NCBI GenBank assembly: GCA_947374445.1
Contig: CANCBY010000002.1
Coordinates: 1 to 42,521, forward strand
Direction: 5' to 3'
Source of the DNA: Pseudobdellovibrionaceae bacterium
GTDB taxonomy: Bacteria; Bdellovibrionota; Bdellovibrionia; Bdellovibrionales; Bdellovibrionaceae
Length of the DNA: 42,521 nt
The notes below the pieces were generated by a model, which was given only the letters and a program-made list of their open reading frames with translations, made no database searches and was not told the DNA's origin. Below are positions 31,014 through 39,820 of this stretch, piece after piece. The position numbers and the translations under genes were made by a program. The stretch's first letter is position 1; every line of letters begins with the position of its first letter.

Positions 31014-32037
31014 GAGATGGATTTTTCTTTTTTTAACTGCAGCTCTCAATGTTCATGCAAGAAATCCGGTTGTTGCAGTCATAGATACAGGAATCGATGC
31101 CAACAACAGCAAGCTCAGGGCTGCTCTATGGACTAACCCTGGCGAATCAGGAGTTGATTCCTCAGGATCTAAAAAGCAAAGCAATCAAATTGATGATGAC
31201 CGAAACGGCTATGTCGACGACGTGCACGGCTGGAATTTTGCTGGCAACAATCAAAATATTAATGACGAACATGGCCACGGCACTCATATCTCTGGGATTA
31301 TTCACCGCCTCGCGCCTGAGGCCCAACTTCTTCCACTCAAATACTACGATCCATCAAAAAAGCAATCACTTGCACCGAACGGCCTCGGAAATATCAGCGC
31401 GACCGTGCAGGCTTTAAAATATGCAATTCAAATGCATGTCGATATCATTAATTACTCCGGCGGCGGCGGTGGCAAAGACCCCGAAGAAGAAAGAGCAATC
31501 AAAGAGGCCGAAAAGGCAGGAATTCTAGTCATAGCAGCTGCAGGTAATGAAGGACACAGCTCCGATAAAACGGGCTTTTACCCTGCGAGCTACCACTACA
31601 GAAACATTATTTCAGTAGCATCTATCGACGACAAAAATGAGATCTTGGCCTCTAGTAACTATGGAGTTTCAACAGTTGATCTAGCGGCGCCAGGAAAAAA
31701 TATAATTTCAGATATTCCAGGAGATCTTCAAGGTTCAATGACAGGAACTTCACAGGCAACAGCTTTTGTCACCGGAACTGCGGCATTAATTTTATCTGTT
31801 GATAAGCTGCCCTACGACCTATTGAAGCACCAAATTCTTAGCTCTATCGATGATCAAAAAAATCTGCAAGGCAAAACACGTGAAGGAGGACGCCTTAATT
31901 CCGAGAGAGCTCTAAAAATGAAAAGCCAACGTCAAACCGCCCTCGGAGAGATAATAAGTGAAACTCAAGGCAGCTATTCAATGGAGCGTATTTCGGAACT
32001 TATGACAGAGTCCGCGAACGAAACTATATTGCCTTAA
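31006..32037 (+). CDS. Exported S8 subtilisin-like serine protease without propeptide
   Basis: The 343-residue protein starts at GTG behind AGGAG. A signal peptide (about 1-18) is followed at once by the catalytic domain, PVVAVIDTGID. All four key residues are present: D27, H91 in HGHGTHISG, N181 in AAAGNEG (oxyanion), and S249 in GTSQATAF. The usual I9-type propeptide is missing, although most bacterial S8 enzymes need one to fold. The C-terminal ~50 residues after the domain are polar and unassigned. The 8-bp overlap with the Rhs-like gene points to a functional pair. Confidence 0.9.
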   Translation: MNKRWIFLFLTAALNVHARNPVVAVIDTGIDANNSKLRAALWTNPGESGVDSSGSKKQSNQIDDDRNGYVDDVHGWNFAGNNQNINDEHGHGTHISGIIHRLAPEAQLLPLKYYDPSKKQSLAPNGLGNISATVQALKYAIQMHVDIINYSGGGGGKDPEEERAIKEAEKAGILVIAAAGNEGHSSDKTGFYPASYHYRNIISVASIDDKNEILASSNYGVSTVDLAAPGKNIISDIPGDLQGSMTGTSQATAFVTGTAALILSVDKLPYDLLKHQILSSIDDQKNLQGKTREGGRLNSERALKMKSQRQTALGEIISETQGSYSMERISELMTESANETILP

Positions 32038-32058
32038 CTGTTGCGATTAAAGGCTGAG

Positions 32059-32883
32059 TCAATACCAACGAGAGTGCCATATCTGAGATTTTAAATCATT
32101 TTCTTTAAAACCAGATTTTATGTAAGTTGAGATTGCAGGAGCTCTGATGTCTTCGACCTTAAGATAAACCCGTAACTTTTTTTTCTCGAATGCTTCTTGT
32201 AAAATTTCCGAGATGAGACTCGATGCGCATCCACGCCGTAAAAAGTTTGCATGCGTTGCAATCCGAACGATCTCAATTGCATCTTCTGACTCACTGACAT
32301 GAGCAGCAGATGCAACGCTTGCATGAAGACTAACTATTCTAATTGCATCTTGCTTCATCCACTCCAGAACATCGGACTCTGTGACGTGATTTAAAAACCT
32401 AAGGGTTTCGACGATTTTAGATGCCTGCGATGGCAATGGCTTCGAATGAAAAGGCTTTGTGACTGCATTGGTGACATTGATTTCAAAGTGAATAAACGTT
32501 TGCTGTTTCTGTGAAAAACCACAGGCGACAATTGCATCATTTAATTCTAAGTCTCGAATACGAATATCAAAGCGGAGTCGGTGTCCGCTATCAAATTTAA
32601 TTTGGCTCGTAAACGAGTTCAATAGAGACATCGCTATCTGACGACGATTCTGACACTTTTCATCAACATAAAGTTCTCCCAAGGACCAATCAGAGCCCTG
32701 CCGAAAACATCGAACGAATCCTATTTTTTCGTCATTGCTGCCCGTCGCAAGAAACCAGCTCTTTGACGCTTCAGGATCAAAATACTCGAGCTCATCTTCG
32801 ATGCTCACCTGATAACCAGCGGAAAGACTCAGCAAAGGTTGAAGCTCTCTTAGATTTGAAAGATCAATTTTTGATAATATCAT
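32059..32883 (-). CDS. Protein with two GNAT-like domains
   Basis: From the ATG at 32883, chosen because the upstream YchJ gene ends at 32900, the protein has 274 residues. The C-terminal part (about 180-270) has the acetyl-CoA loop pattern IEIVRIATHANFLRRGCASSLI followed by VYLKVEDIRAPAISTYIKSGF, a typical GNAT. The N-terminal half (about 15-150) resembles a second, more degenerate GNAT (GELYVDEKCQNRRQIAMSLL). The acceptor is unknown. No clear ribosome binding site is present, and the 16-bp gap after YchJ suggests coupling. Confidence 0.75.
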   Translation of the reverse strand: MILSKIDLSNLRELQPLLSLSAGYQVSIEDELEYFDPEASKSWFLATGSNDEKIGFVRCFRQGSDWSLGELYVDEKCQNRRQIAMSLLNSFTSQIKFDSGHRLRFDIRIRDLELNDAIVACGFSQKQQTFIHFEINVTNAVTKPFHSKPLPSQASKIVETLRFLNHVTESDVLEWMKQDAIRIVSLHASVASAAHVSESEDAIEIVRIATHANFLRRGCASSLISEILQEAFEKKKLRVYLKVEDIRAPAISTYIKSGFKENDLKSQIWHSRWY

Positions 32884-32899
32884 AACTGTGCTTTTGCGA

Positions 32900-33307
32900 T
32901 TAAGCCTCCGACAGCACTTTGCCATCGCGGAAATACCAAAGCCCACCCTGCTTGCGAAATTTTGAAATTTCGTGGTGAATATGGGTTTTATCTTCGGACA
33001 AAGACTTAAATGTCGCCTTGAACTCGACCGTGGCTTTGTTGCCCTCAGAAGAAACTTTTATCACCTCAAGCCCCTGAAACTCAGAATCTTCAGCCCATTT
33101 TCTGTTGGCTTCAAAATCGTAATCGAGGCGAGTTTGTGGATCTGTAGTCTCACGAATATAATCCATATTTTTTACAACAAACGAACTGTAGCGCGAGCGC
33201 ATCATCTGCTCTGCTGTTTCTGCTACGCTGTCTCCTTTGATTAAAAGGTCACAGCATTGATTGAATTTTTTTTTGCTGCCACAGGGGCAAGACTGCGATG
33301 ATGTCAT
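32900..33307 (-). CDS. ychJ: YchJ-family SEC-C motif protein
   Basis: The 135-residue protein opens with CPCGSKKKFNQCC, the SEC-C zinc-binding motif. It then follows the YchJ/UPF0225 pattern: EQMMRSRYSSFVVKNMDYIRETTDP, an NTF2-like helix-strand fold and the final GLWYFRDGKVL. Function is not established in the family; SEC-C motifs bind zinc and often contact nucleic acid or proteins. It lies 13 bp after the C1A protease gene and 16 bp before the GNAT gene on the same strand. Confidence 0.87.
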   Translation of the reverse strand: MTSSQSCPCGSKKKFNQCCDLLIKGDSVAETAEQMMRSRYSSFVVKNMDYIRETTDPQTRLDYDFEANRKWAEDSEFQGLEVIKVSSEGNKATVEFKATFKSLSEDKTHIHHEISKFRKQGGLWYFRDGKVLSEA

Positions 33308-33319
33308 ATCTCTAAACTC

Positions 33320-34855
33320 CTAATTTTTAACTCTAACAACGCGGTGAGAACTTTCTACTTTAGCTTCTAGCCTGTTGGTTTTCATTTGTCCAACAAACCA
33401 AACTTCATAGCTTCCGTTTTCGACCAACTTGGTTCTCCAGCCCACGAGCATCGAAGGAAGTACAAGTTGAGCTGTACGAACTGTCACTTTACCCGAGGGC
33501 GAGCGCACATAAAACTGCAAAGAATTCATTGGCACACTTGATGTGCTTGAAGTCACAGCAAACTCGATACGACCGTTGACCTCTTTATCAAGATCTAACC
33601 CCGGGCCACCAGTGAATGACACTTTTAAATCGGGCTTTTTGTTAGCCACATAAAAAAATTGTCTTCCGGATATTCCAAGAACTTCGCCTTTGTCATTTAA
33701 AGCTTCTGCTTCAAACTCATAGCGACCATCGGCAACAGACTCACTTGCAAATGATGACTTGCAAACACTGCCCTGCTGCAAACAGCTTCCGTTCCATACG
33801 ATTTTTCCATCGATAGAATAGACTTTGAGAGCCAAGTTTCGGCCCTGCTCAAAAGTAGACTGAACCGAAATCTCGAACGCTCCTGAAATATAAGAATAAT
33901 CCCGAGGACTCATCACAGCGATGGCTCCCGCGACAGGTGGAATTTCAAATCCCCAAGTCGAGCGACCTATACCTGAAGTGTCTGAATAGGCAACATGAGC
34001 AAAGCCCTTCTCTCCCCATTCTTCGCCCCAGCTGTTACGGATGATATAGGATTGTGTCACATCATCATACCCAACAATCGAAACCGCATGGCCACCCATC
34101 ATGTCACCCGTGGTGTGTTTGTAGACGCCACCAGCATAACTCATAAAATCAGCGTACACCGTGAGCGTCGTCATCAAGGGCCCTCGCTGAAGCGCGTTCT
34201 TCACTTCGCTAATATTTGTCAACGAGCGCGTAGGACTTGCATAATTAACAATCTTACGACTGCGTCGTGCGGTGTCTCGACAGGTTTCTTCGCAAGCCAC
34301 GTCAGCTCCTGTGGCGCCAGAAGTGTAAGGTAAGCAGGCTTCGTCGGGAATTCCATCTGTCATCAATCTCTCTGCTGCAGATCCAGGATACCAACCATAA
34401 TCGCAGGCACCGCCCCCACACGAGAAAAGATTCTGCGGAGAAAGTCTCGCATTCATCTGCGGAAAAAGTGAGGCTATGTTTAACTGAGTCTCCATCACGC
34501 CGACAGCAGCAAACGCCACGCAACTGCCGCAATTGCCCTGATTGAGAATCGGTGAAACCCAATTTTGTCCTCGATAATTTCGCCAATCAATCACAGCGGG
34601 AAGACTCAAAACTTTGGGTGGTGTCGCCGAAGTAAATTCAACATCGGTTGGCGGCGTATCACGAAGACCCATCATTTTTTTAAGATCTTGATGGGGCAAA
34701 TGATTCAACCAATTATCATTTGCATACCAACCTGCATCTAACTTTTGTAATTTTTGATTGAGAACTTGAATGTCGTTAATGACGAGGCCCGAAGCACTGG
34801 CCATCAAACGTGGAAAAGACAAAAAACATACCAGCGTTATAAACCCAATTCTCAT
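33320..34855 (-). CDS. Papain-like (C1A) cysteine protease, secreted
   Basis: The ATG at 34855, with GGGAGAG before it, gives 511 residues; an in-frame ATG at 34876 lacks this. A signal peptide (ending ASA-S) and a ~70-residue propeptide-like region precede the catalytic domain. The active site is Q106/C112 in LNQGNCGSCVAFA, where the usual Trp after Cys is Val. The His is in GGHAVSIVGYD, and the Asn is in IIRNSWGEEWGEKGF. Many cysteines support disulfides. The C-terminal ~200 residues form two beta-rich Ig-like domains (DGRYEFEAEALNDKGEV and NGSYEVWFVGQM), probably for substrate or surface binding. It is divergent from the metalloprotease gene at 35118. Confidence 0.9.
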   Translation of the reverse strand: MRIGFITLVCFLSFPRLMASASGLVINDIQVLNQKLQKLDAGWYANDNWLNHLPHQDLKKMMGLRDTPPTDVEFTSATPPKVLSLPAVIDWRNYRGQNWVSPILNQGNCGSCVAFAAVGVMETQLNIASLFPQMNARLSPQNLFSCGGGACDYGWYPGSAAERLMTDGIPDEACLPYTSGATGADVACEETCRDTARRSRKIVNYASPTRSLTNISEVKNALQRGPLMTTLTVYADFMSYAGGVYKHTTGDMMGGHAVSIVGYDDVTQSYIIRNSWGEEWGEKGFAHVAYSDTSGIGRSTWGFEIPPVAGAIAVMSPRDYSYISGAFEISVQSTFEQGRNLALKVYSIDGKIVWNGSCLQQGSVCKSSFASESVADGRYEFEAEALNDKGEVLGISGRQFFYVANKKPDLKVSFTGGPGLDLDKEVNGRIEFAVTSSTSSVPMNSLQFYVRSPSGKVTVRTAQLVLPSMLVGWRTKLVENGSYEVWFVGQMKTNRLEAKVESSHRVVRVKN

Positions 34856-35117
34856 AAGCTCTCTCCCGTTTGACATTGTGCCTCTATCATCATCAAGCAG
34901 GGGCCAACGTCGTACAATTTGAGAGTGATAGGCTCGTTCTTTCTGGCCTTAGCTCCTGATTTAAATTTTCTCAATTTGAGACACTTCTATTCTTTTATTT
35001 GGCCTGTCACCTCGACAAAAGACCTCAAGTTCTAGACTAAAATCCCGAAAAGTAACAAAGAGATAGATTGCGATAAAGAGCGGCAAGATCAATACGAGTA
35101 AAGCAAGGGGCTTAAGT
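34856..35117. other. Intergenic region between divergent protease genes
   Basis: This 262-bp stretch separates the minus-strand C1A protease from the plus-strand gluzincin. It must carry the promoters of both. AT-rich segments are present, but I could not fix a convincing -35/-10 pair in either direction. An AAGGGG ribosome binding site at about 35105-35110 serves the TTG start at 35118. No small gene is visible. Confidence 0.6.
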
Positions 35118-36473
35118 TTGAACCAACGTGCGGGGGCTATTTGGAGCTATGGAGTGCTGACTTTCAGCTTACTCCTCGCATGCTTCACCAACTGCAGTAA
35201 ATCATTTAAAGCGATTCCTGCTGGCACCCAAAGTCTTTCAAGCCAAATACTAGACAGCAGCTCTACTTCTGCGCCACAGATCTCATCAAAAACAGCTGGA
35301 GTAACCGATGCGAATTGCCAAAACAATAACTCGTTTGATGCCTGCATCGTCTGGAAGAATCCGGTGGCAAGCGCAGGTCGTGTTTTTCCTCAGATTCTTC
35401 AGCGCTCAACAGACTTGAGTGCAATTCAAACCTTTGGCGTTGCGCTTAAAAATCGAACTTCGCCAGACAAACTCATTTCTAGCACGATCACTGTTTCAGC
35501 GTCGGCCGGAACAACTCCGGTTTTTCAGAACGGACAACTGCGCACAACTTACCAAAGCGATTCCGAAAAATCATGGCTGGCGCAACTCATGGCCTATTTT
35601 TGGATCAGCTACCAAGAATCAGAAATGACTCGAAGAACTGGAGGCTTTTATCCCACTGGCAAAGCCATCCCAGTAGATGCCTTTGCCACAGACCCTACCA
35701 AGGGTTCAGTGGTCGGCAATGCGTATTATTCTTCGACCCTCAACAAAGTGGTATTAGGTTACGCAGTCGACGAAAATCAGGGCATCGCACACGAGATGGC
35801 ACTGAGTGCTGAAGTCTATTTGCATGAAATGGGTCATGCCGATTTAGAATGGGCCTTGGATGGCTCTGGCATTGATATCTACCGTGACCCCAACGCCTCT
35901 TATGTTGTGCAGGCTTCGGATGGCACCAACCATTTGAGAAGCCTCAACGACATACAAACGGGAGATGTTCTACTCTCAACGTTTTGCAAAACTGTCGATG
36001 GCTGCATGTGGGCTATCAACGAAGGCCAAGCGGACTTTCATTACCTTATGATTTTTCATGACAGCACGCCACTAGCCGAAACTATTGTCAACAAAGTGGC
36101 TGGCGGTCTCGAAACAGGAACAGTGCCGCGCGATGTGAACCAACTTAAAACTTGGTCCACTCAAGATATCTTTACAAAATCTGCAAGCAAATACAACAGC
36201 GGCAGCATCGTCATCAACGGCGAAATTCATGGCATGGGATCAGCCTATGCTTCGATTCTTTGGACGATCTACACTCACCCCCAAATGAATCGCACGCATT
36301 TTGAAAAAATATTTATGGAACAACTCAAGATGCTCACACCAAATTCGCGTTTTCAAGACGCTCGTGAATCGCTGGTGGGAGTAGCCGAAGCCATGGCCGA
36401 CTCTAATCTGAATGGAATTCACTACGGACCGTTGATCCGATCTATCTTCACTGCCAAGGGAGTAGCACCTTGA
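35118..36473 (+). CDS. Surface gluzincin metalloprotease (M36/M4-like), lipoprotein-like
   Basis: The 451-residue protein starts at TTG behind AAGGGG. The N-terminal hydrophobic segment ends LLLACFTNCSKSF, with two possible lipid-anchor cysteines (C22 in a good lipobox LLAC, C26 in the NCS motif). The catalytic region has the zinc motif HEMGH (236-240) and the third ligand E302 in NEGQADF. A histidine in INGEIHGMGSAYASILW (H371) matches the transition-state His and following helix of fungalysin/thermolysin enzymes. No propeptide precedes the domain; residues 60-200 are unrelated. The next gene, overlapping by 4 bp, appears to encode the propeptide-like partner. Confidence 0.78.
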   Translation: MNQRAGAIWSYGVLTFSLLLACFTNCSKSFKAIPAGTQSLSSQILDSSSTSAPQISSKTAGVTDANCQNNNSFDACIVWKNPVASAGRVFPQILQRSTDLSAIQTFGVALKNRTSPDKLISSTITVSASAGTTPVFQNGQLRTTYQSDSEKSWLAQLMAYFWISYQESEMTRRTGGFYPTGKAIPVDAFATDPTKGSVVGNAYYSSTLNKVVLGYAVDENQGIAHEMALSAEVYLHEMGHADLEWALDGSGIDIYRDPNASYVVQASDGTNHLRSLNDIQTGDVLLSTFCKTVDGCMWAINEGQADFHYLMIFHDSTPLAETIVNKVAGGLETGTVPRDVNQLKTWSTQDIFTKSASKYNSGSIVINGEIHGMGSAYASILWTIYTHPQMNRTHFEKIFMEQLKMLTPNSRFQDARESLVGVAEAMADSNLNGIHYGPLIRSIFTAKGVAP

Positions 36474-37357
36474 ATCGAAAGAATGACCGCAGAAAAAGTG
36501 AAGAGCCTCGTCATCTATTCCTGTTCGCAGCGCTTGCTGTGATTTTAAGTCTTGGATTGATTAGGCTCTATTCGCAAAAAACTCCAAATCAAACCGAGAG
36601 CCAACTTGAAGACGACAGCGAAGACTTCACTCAAGCTGATGACAACGACCCCACCGATATTGAAGAAGCTTCTGAAGAGCAGGTCAACATGACGTCGCAA
36701 GCAAGCTTAGCTCCCCCTGTGTCAGCCCCTGCTCCAATTGCTCTGCCTGCAGCCAGTGCCGAGCTCTATGATTTTTTAAATCAATTAGATCCAAAGGCTC
36801 AATGGGTCTTGAGCAAAAACCAATTTCAAAAAATTTCCGTTATTTCTGGAGGTGCCATAAAGCTCCCATTTGGTGAAATAAAGACAAAAGCAGACCTTGC
36901 TGCCCGTCTAGCTGAATTGACTGGCACGCCAGCCGCTCAAATTTCAAAAACAGAGAACGCACTTCCTGAAACAAACTTCAGCCGGACCGTTCAGTTTCAA
37001 CAAGTCTACGAAGGCTACGTGGTCGATCAATCCTTTGTCCGCATGACTGAGAGAAAATTCGATGGTGCTATTTTCTACTCTCAATTCGAGAGCCATGATT
37101 TAGGCGAGCCCGATCTAAGATTGAAAACAACTTTAGCTGAAGCTAAAGCTGCGGCCTTAGCTCGTTACTCGCAAGGTGCAGACGGAATTCTAAAAACGCT
37201 TACAGAGCCAGTGATTTTTGTTTCTGCTCCCCAAAAAAGTGAGTTGGCTTGGGTTGTTATTATCAAGGTCATCGGTCCACGCTATGATGAGCGCAAATTG
37301 ACCATCAGTGCTGTCAGCGGCCAAGTGTTGCAAGATGTGAGCGCTCTGCAAAACTAA
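36470..37357 (+). CDS. Membrane-anchored protein with FTP/PepSY-like domains
   Basis: This 295-residue protein starts at TTG overlapping the previous stop as TTGA, with AAGGGAG upstream. A single membrane helix (about 15-33) is followed by an acidic linker (about 45-75) and a Pro/Ala linker. The segment at about 110-210 contains RTVQFQQVYEGYVVDQSFVRM, like the fungalysin/thermolysin propeptide (FTP) core. A PepSY-like segment closes the protein (LAWVVIIKVIG, KLTISAVSGQVL). In M4/M36 enzymes these domains sit in front of the catalytic domain, guide its folding and inhibit it. Here they would act in trans on the product of the preceding gene. The domain calls are by eye. Confidence 0.65.
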   Translation: MNRKNDRRKSEEPRHLFLFAALAVILSLGLIRLYSQKTPNQTESQLEDDSEDFTQADDNDPTDIEEASEEQVNMTSQASLAPPVSAPAPIALPAASAELYDFLNQLDPKAQWVLSKNQFQKISVISGGAIKLPFGEIKTKADLAARLAELTGTPAAQISKTENALPETNFSRTVQFQQVYEGYVVDQSFVRMTERKFDGAIFYSQFESHDLGEPDLRLKTTLAEAKAAALARYSQGADGILKTLTEPVIFVSAPQKSELAWVVIIKVIGPRYDERKLTISAVSGQVLQDVSALQN

Positions 37358-37360
37358 AAG

Positions 37361-37954
37361 TCAGGCTTTTTTATTAAGTCCTACGAGAAAAATCTCTTTG
37401 CTAATTTTGCGGGTGCTATCAGGCTTCACTGCTTCGAAGCGCGCATATCTTTTTTTTATTTGCTCGCGAAGAACAGCAAACTCATCGCTATGAAAAAGTT
37501 TGCAGATAAAAGTTCCACCAGGAATTAAAAATCGCTGTGCCACATCCAAGGCCAACTCACAAAGTTCCATGGATCTAGCTTGATCTGTAAAGCGAATGCC
37601 GGTGGTTCTGGGGGCCATATCCGAAATCACCAGGTCAAATTCGGGAGCAAAGCCGTGCTCTTTAAAAGTGGCTTCCAAAGTAAGATCTCTTAAGTCCGCC
37701 TGAATAAATGTGGCATTAGGCAGCTTTACGTTCACAGGACTGAGATCCACACCTAAGATCCGACCGCGGGAGCCGATCTTTTGTGAGCAATACTGCGACC
37801 AACTGCCAGGGCTAGCCCCTAAGTCCAAAATCATTTGGCCTGGCCTGATAATTTTAAATTTTTTATCAATTTCTTCGAGCTTAAAGACCGAGCGCGCCGC
37901 AAAATTTTGCTCTTTGGCCTTTTTAAAATAGTGATCTTTGGGGTTGTAGCTCAT
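37361..37954 (-). CDS. rlmE: 23S rRNA (uridine-2'-O)-methyltransferase RlmE
   Basis: The 197-residue protein has the SAM motif DLGASPGSWSQ and the catalytic K-D-K-E tetrad K25, D112, K152, E187. The spacing (87, 40 and 35) is nearly the same as in E. coli RrmJ/RlmE (K38, D124, K164, E199). RlmE methylates U2552 in the 23S rRNA A loop late in 50S assembly, the same region of 50S biogenesis in which DbpA acts. Length fits the family. It is convergent with the FTP-like gene (3 bp apart) and divergent from the small membrane protein gene. Confidence 0.93.
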   Translation of the reverse strand: MSYNPKDHYFKKAKEQNFAARSVFKLEEIDKKFKIIRPGQMILDLGASPGSWSQYCSQKIGSRGRILGVDLSPVNVKLPNATFIQADLRDLTLEATFKEHGFAPEFDLVISDMAPRTTGIRFTDQARSMELCELALDVAQRFLIPGGTFICKLFHSDEFAVLREQIKKRYARFEAVKPDSTRKISKEIFLVGLNKKA

Positions 37955-37996
37955 CGCTCATCATCTTACCATCGGAGCAACAGCAAAGGAAGAAAT

Positions 37997-38197
37997 ATGG
38001 AAATTGGCTGGCTGATGTTTGGTTTTTTTGTTTTTGTGACATTAATATTCGTAGCCATCGCATTCTTCTTACCAGAGTGGGTCGGAATCACCGGAAAAAA
38101 AGCTCAAGAATATATGAAAGAGCAAGCCGGCGAACAGGGCAAAGCCCAAGACAAAGTCCAAGGCCAAAACGCTTCAAAGCTAGATCCGAAGCCCTAG
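37997..38197 (+). CDS. Small single-pass membrane protein
   Basis: A longer open frame starts inside the rlmE gene, but the ATG at 37997, behind AAGGAAG, gives a sensible 66-residue protein. It has one hydrophobic helix (about 4-27, WLMFGFFVFVTLIFVAIAFFL), then a short amphipathic piece and a Lys/Gln/Glu-rich tail with AQ/GQ repeats. No motif. Such small proteins often attach to larger membrane complexes. Its stop is 1 bp from the stop of the convergent transporter gene. Confidence 0.75.
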   Translation: MEIGWLMFGFFVFVTLIFVAIAFFLPEWVGITGKKAQEYMKEQAGEQGKAQDKVQGQNASKLDPKP

Positions 38198-38198
38198 C

Positions 38199-39656
38199 CT
38201 AAGGGATTTTTACTTTTTCGACTTCAGCCAAATACTTGCGAGTGCCTTCAGGAAGTTCTTTCCAGAGCTTGATGGCAAAGAACAGCCCCAACAAAGTAAA
38301 CGGAATTAAAAAGCTCGGCCAGTAATGCCAAGTGTCCTTGGTGATAATCGCTCCCAAAACAAACTCCTGGAATGAAGAGCCCAGCTTAGAGAAACCATCA
38401 GCAACTCCCGTGGCCGTAGCAGCTCCGCGGCGGCCACCAAAATCTGCTGTCGCTGTACCTGACATGATCGAGTGAACGCCAATCACGGCCATCATGATCA
38501 CAAGACAACTGATTGCAACCACCAACGGATTATCACGAACAGCAAATAAAATTCCTCCACAGGCGACAAACATCAAAGCTTGCATAATGCCTGCGACCGG
38601 CGCTCTTCGTGAGTGAAAATAACGATCAGAAACCCAGCCCGCAATAAAGCCGCCAACAACACCCGTCACGCAAGCCCAAAGCCCCCAGTTGCTCAAAACA
38701 CTCTCAACACCAAGGCCTGTGTCTTTTGCAAAGAGGCGATACCACTTCATCACACCATCGCGCAAAATCCCGGATGTGAACTCGATAATACCAATCATGA
38801 TCAGCACACGGTTTGAAAGAATAGATTTTAAAATTTTAAACCACGAACTCAAATCTCTGTTGTCGCCATGTGAAGCATCATGAGTCTCGAGTTTGCCAAA
38901 GCCTGCCTCATCCGGAGAGTCTTTGATCAAAAGCAAATCTATCATCGCCCACATAATCAAGATGCCTGCGGGGATAAAGAACAAAAGCCAGAATGCCGAA
39001 AGCGTGGCGTCCTGAAGGGCAAAAAGACTTTGAATCAAATCGCGCAGAACCGAAACCTCGCCCGTGTATTTAAGATTCACCGAGCGCACAATCGCCTCAG
39101 TCCAATCGAAGGCAAAATAAACGCCCAAAGAAATCAAGGTTCCAAAGATCGCACCAAAAGTTCCGCGCTCGCGCACGTGAAACCAATAAGACTTTACCTT
39201 GATTGTAGAAATGGCGCCAAAGCTTTGAAAAAACATATTGCATGAATATAAAATTCCTAAAACCAAAACGATATTCAGTGAGCTGTTGTCATGCATATAA
39301 ACATACAGAGCCCAGCCCATAAGAATATTAAAAATGGCCGCGCCAAGAGCCGCCATCATCATGCCTTTTTTGCCGCCCACTTTGTCGATCAACGGACCCG
39401 TCGTAAATAGCGCCACAGCGTAAATAAGAAAGCCCCAGCCAGAGATCTGACTCTTCTGAGTCTTAGTGATCACCTCGGCCGTCGCCAACGCATCAAGATT
39501 GTACCGTGCCATGTACATAAAAGCGTAGGTCATGCCGAGCGGAAACCAACTCAAGAATCGCTTCCACATAAACTGCTTTGAATGTTTCAGAGGATTGCGC
39601 ATGAAATACAGGGTGATGATGTAACCAATGGCGATGCTGACAATTACTAGCTGCAT
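38199..39656 (-). CDS. MFS transporter, organophosphate:phosphate antiporter (GlpT/UhpT) type
   Basis: The 485-residue protein has about twelve membrane helices. MTYAFMYMARYNL in the first helix, GPLIDKVGGKKGM (the MFS A-motif loop) and GVADGFSKLGSSFQE late in the protein are features of the OPA family (GlpT, UhpT, UhpC). These exchange sugar phosphates or glycerol-3-phosphate for phosphate across the inner membrane. The first ~30 residues add an extra N-terminal hydrophobic segment. A strong GGAGGGG ribosome binding site precedes the ATG. A predator could use it to take up phosphorylated prey metabolites, but that is speculation. Confidence 0.85.
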   Translation of the reverse strand: MQLVIVSIAIGYIITLYFMRNPLKHSKQFMWKRFLSWFPLGMTYAFMYMARYNLDALATAEVITKTQKSQISGWGFLIYAVALFTTGPLIDKVGGKKGMMMAALGAAIFNILMGWALYVYMHDNSSLNIVLVLGILYSCNMFFQSFGAISTIKVKSYWFHVRERGTFGAIFGTLISLGVYFAFDWTEAIVRSVNLKYTGEVSVLRDLIQSLFALQDATLSAFWLLFFIPAGILIMWAMIDLLLIKDSPDEAGFGKLETHDASHGDNRDLSSWFKILKSILSNRVLIMIGIIEFTSGILRDGVMKWYRLFAKDTGLGVESVLSNWGLWACVTGVVGGFIAGWVSDRYFHSRRAPVAGIMQALMFVACGGILFAVRDNPLVVAISCLVIMMAVIGVHSIMSGTATADFGGRRGAATATGVADGFSKLGSSFQEFVLGAIITKDTWHYWPSFLIPFTLLGLFFAIKLWKELPEGTRKYLAEVEKVKIP

Positions 39657-39820
39657 AATCCCCTCCGAAATCAGACCCCTGCTATTGGGCCATCAAGGAG
39701 GTAGCTGCTGGGTTTCGCAGAGTCAATGACCCTGTGGTCAGAATGAGGGACTCCATAAGGAACCCCATCAAAACCTGACAAAACGAGCTTATTTTTTGGG
39801 CAAATTTGTCATTTTTACGA

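Noticed and set aside
39777..39813. TGACAAA/TTTGTCA inverted repeat as a terminator of the BNR gene
   Set aside because: The stem is only 7 bp with a long loop and no clear U-tract; too weak to annotate.
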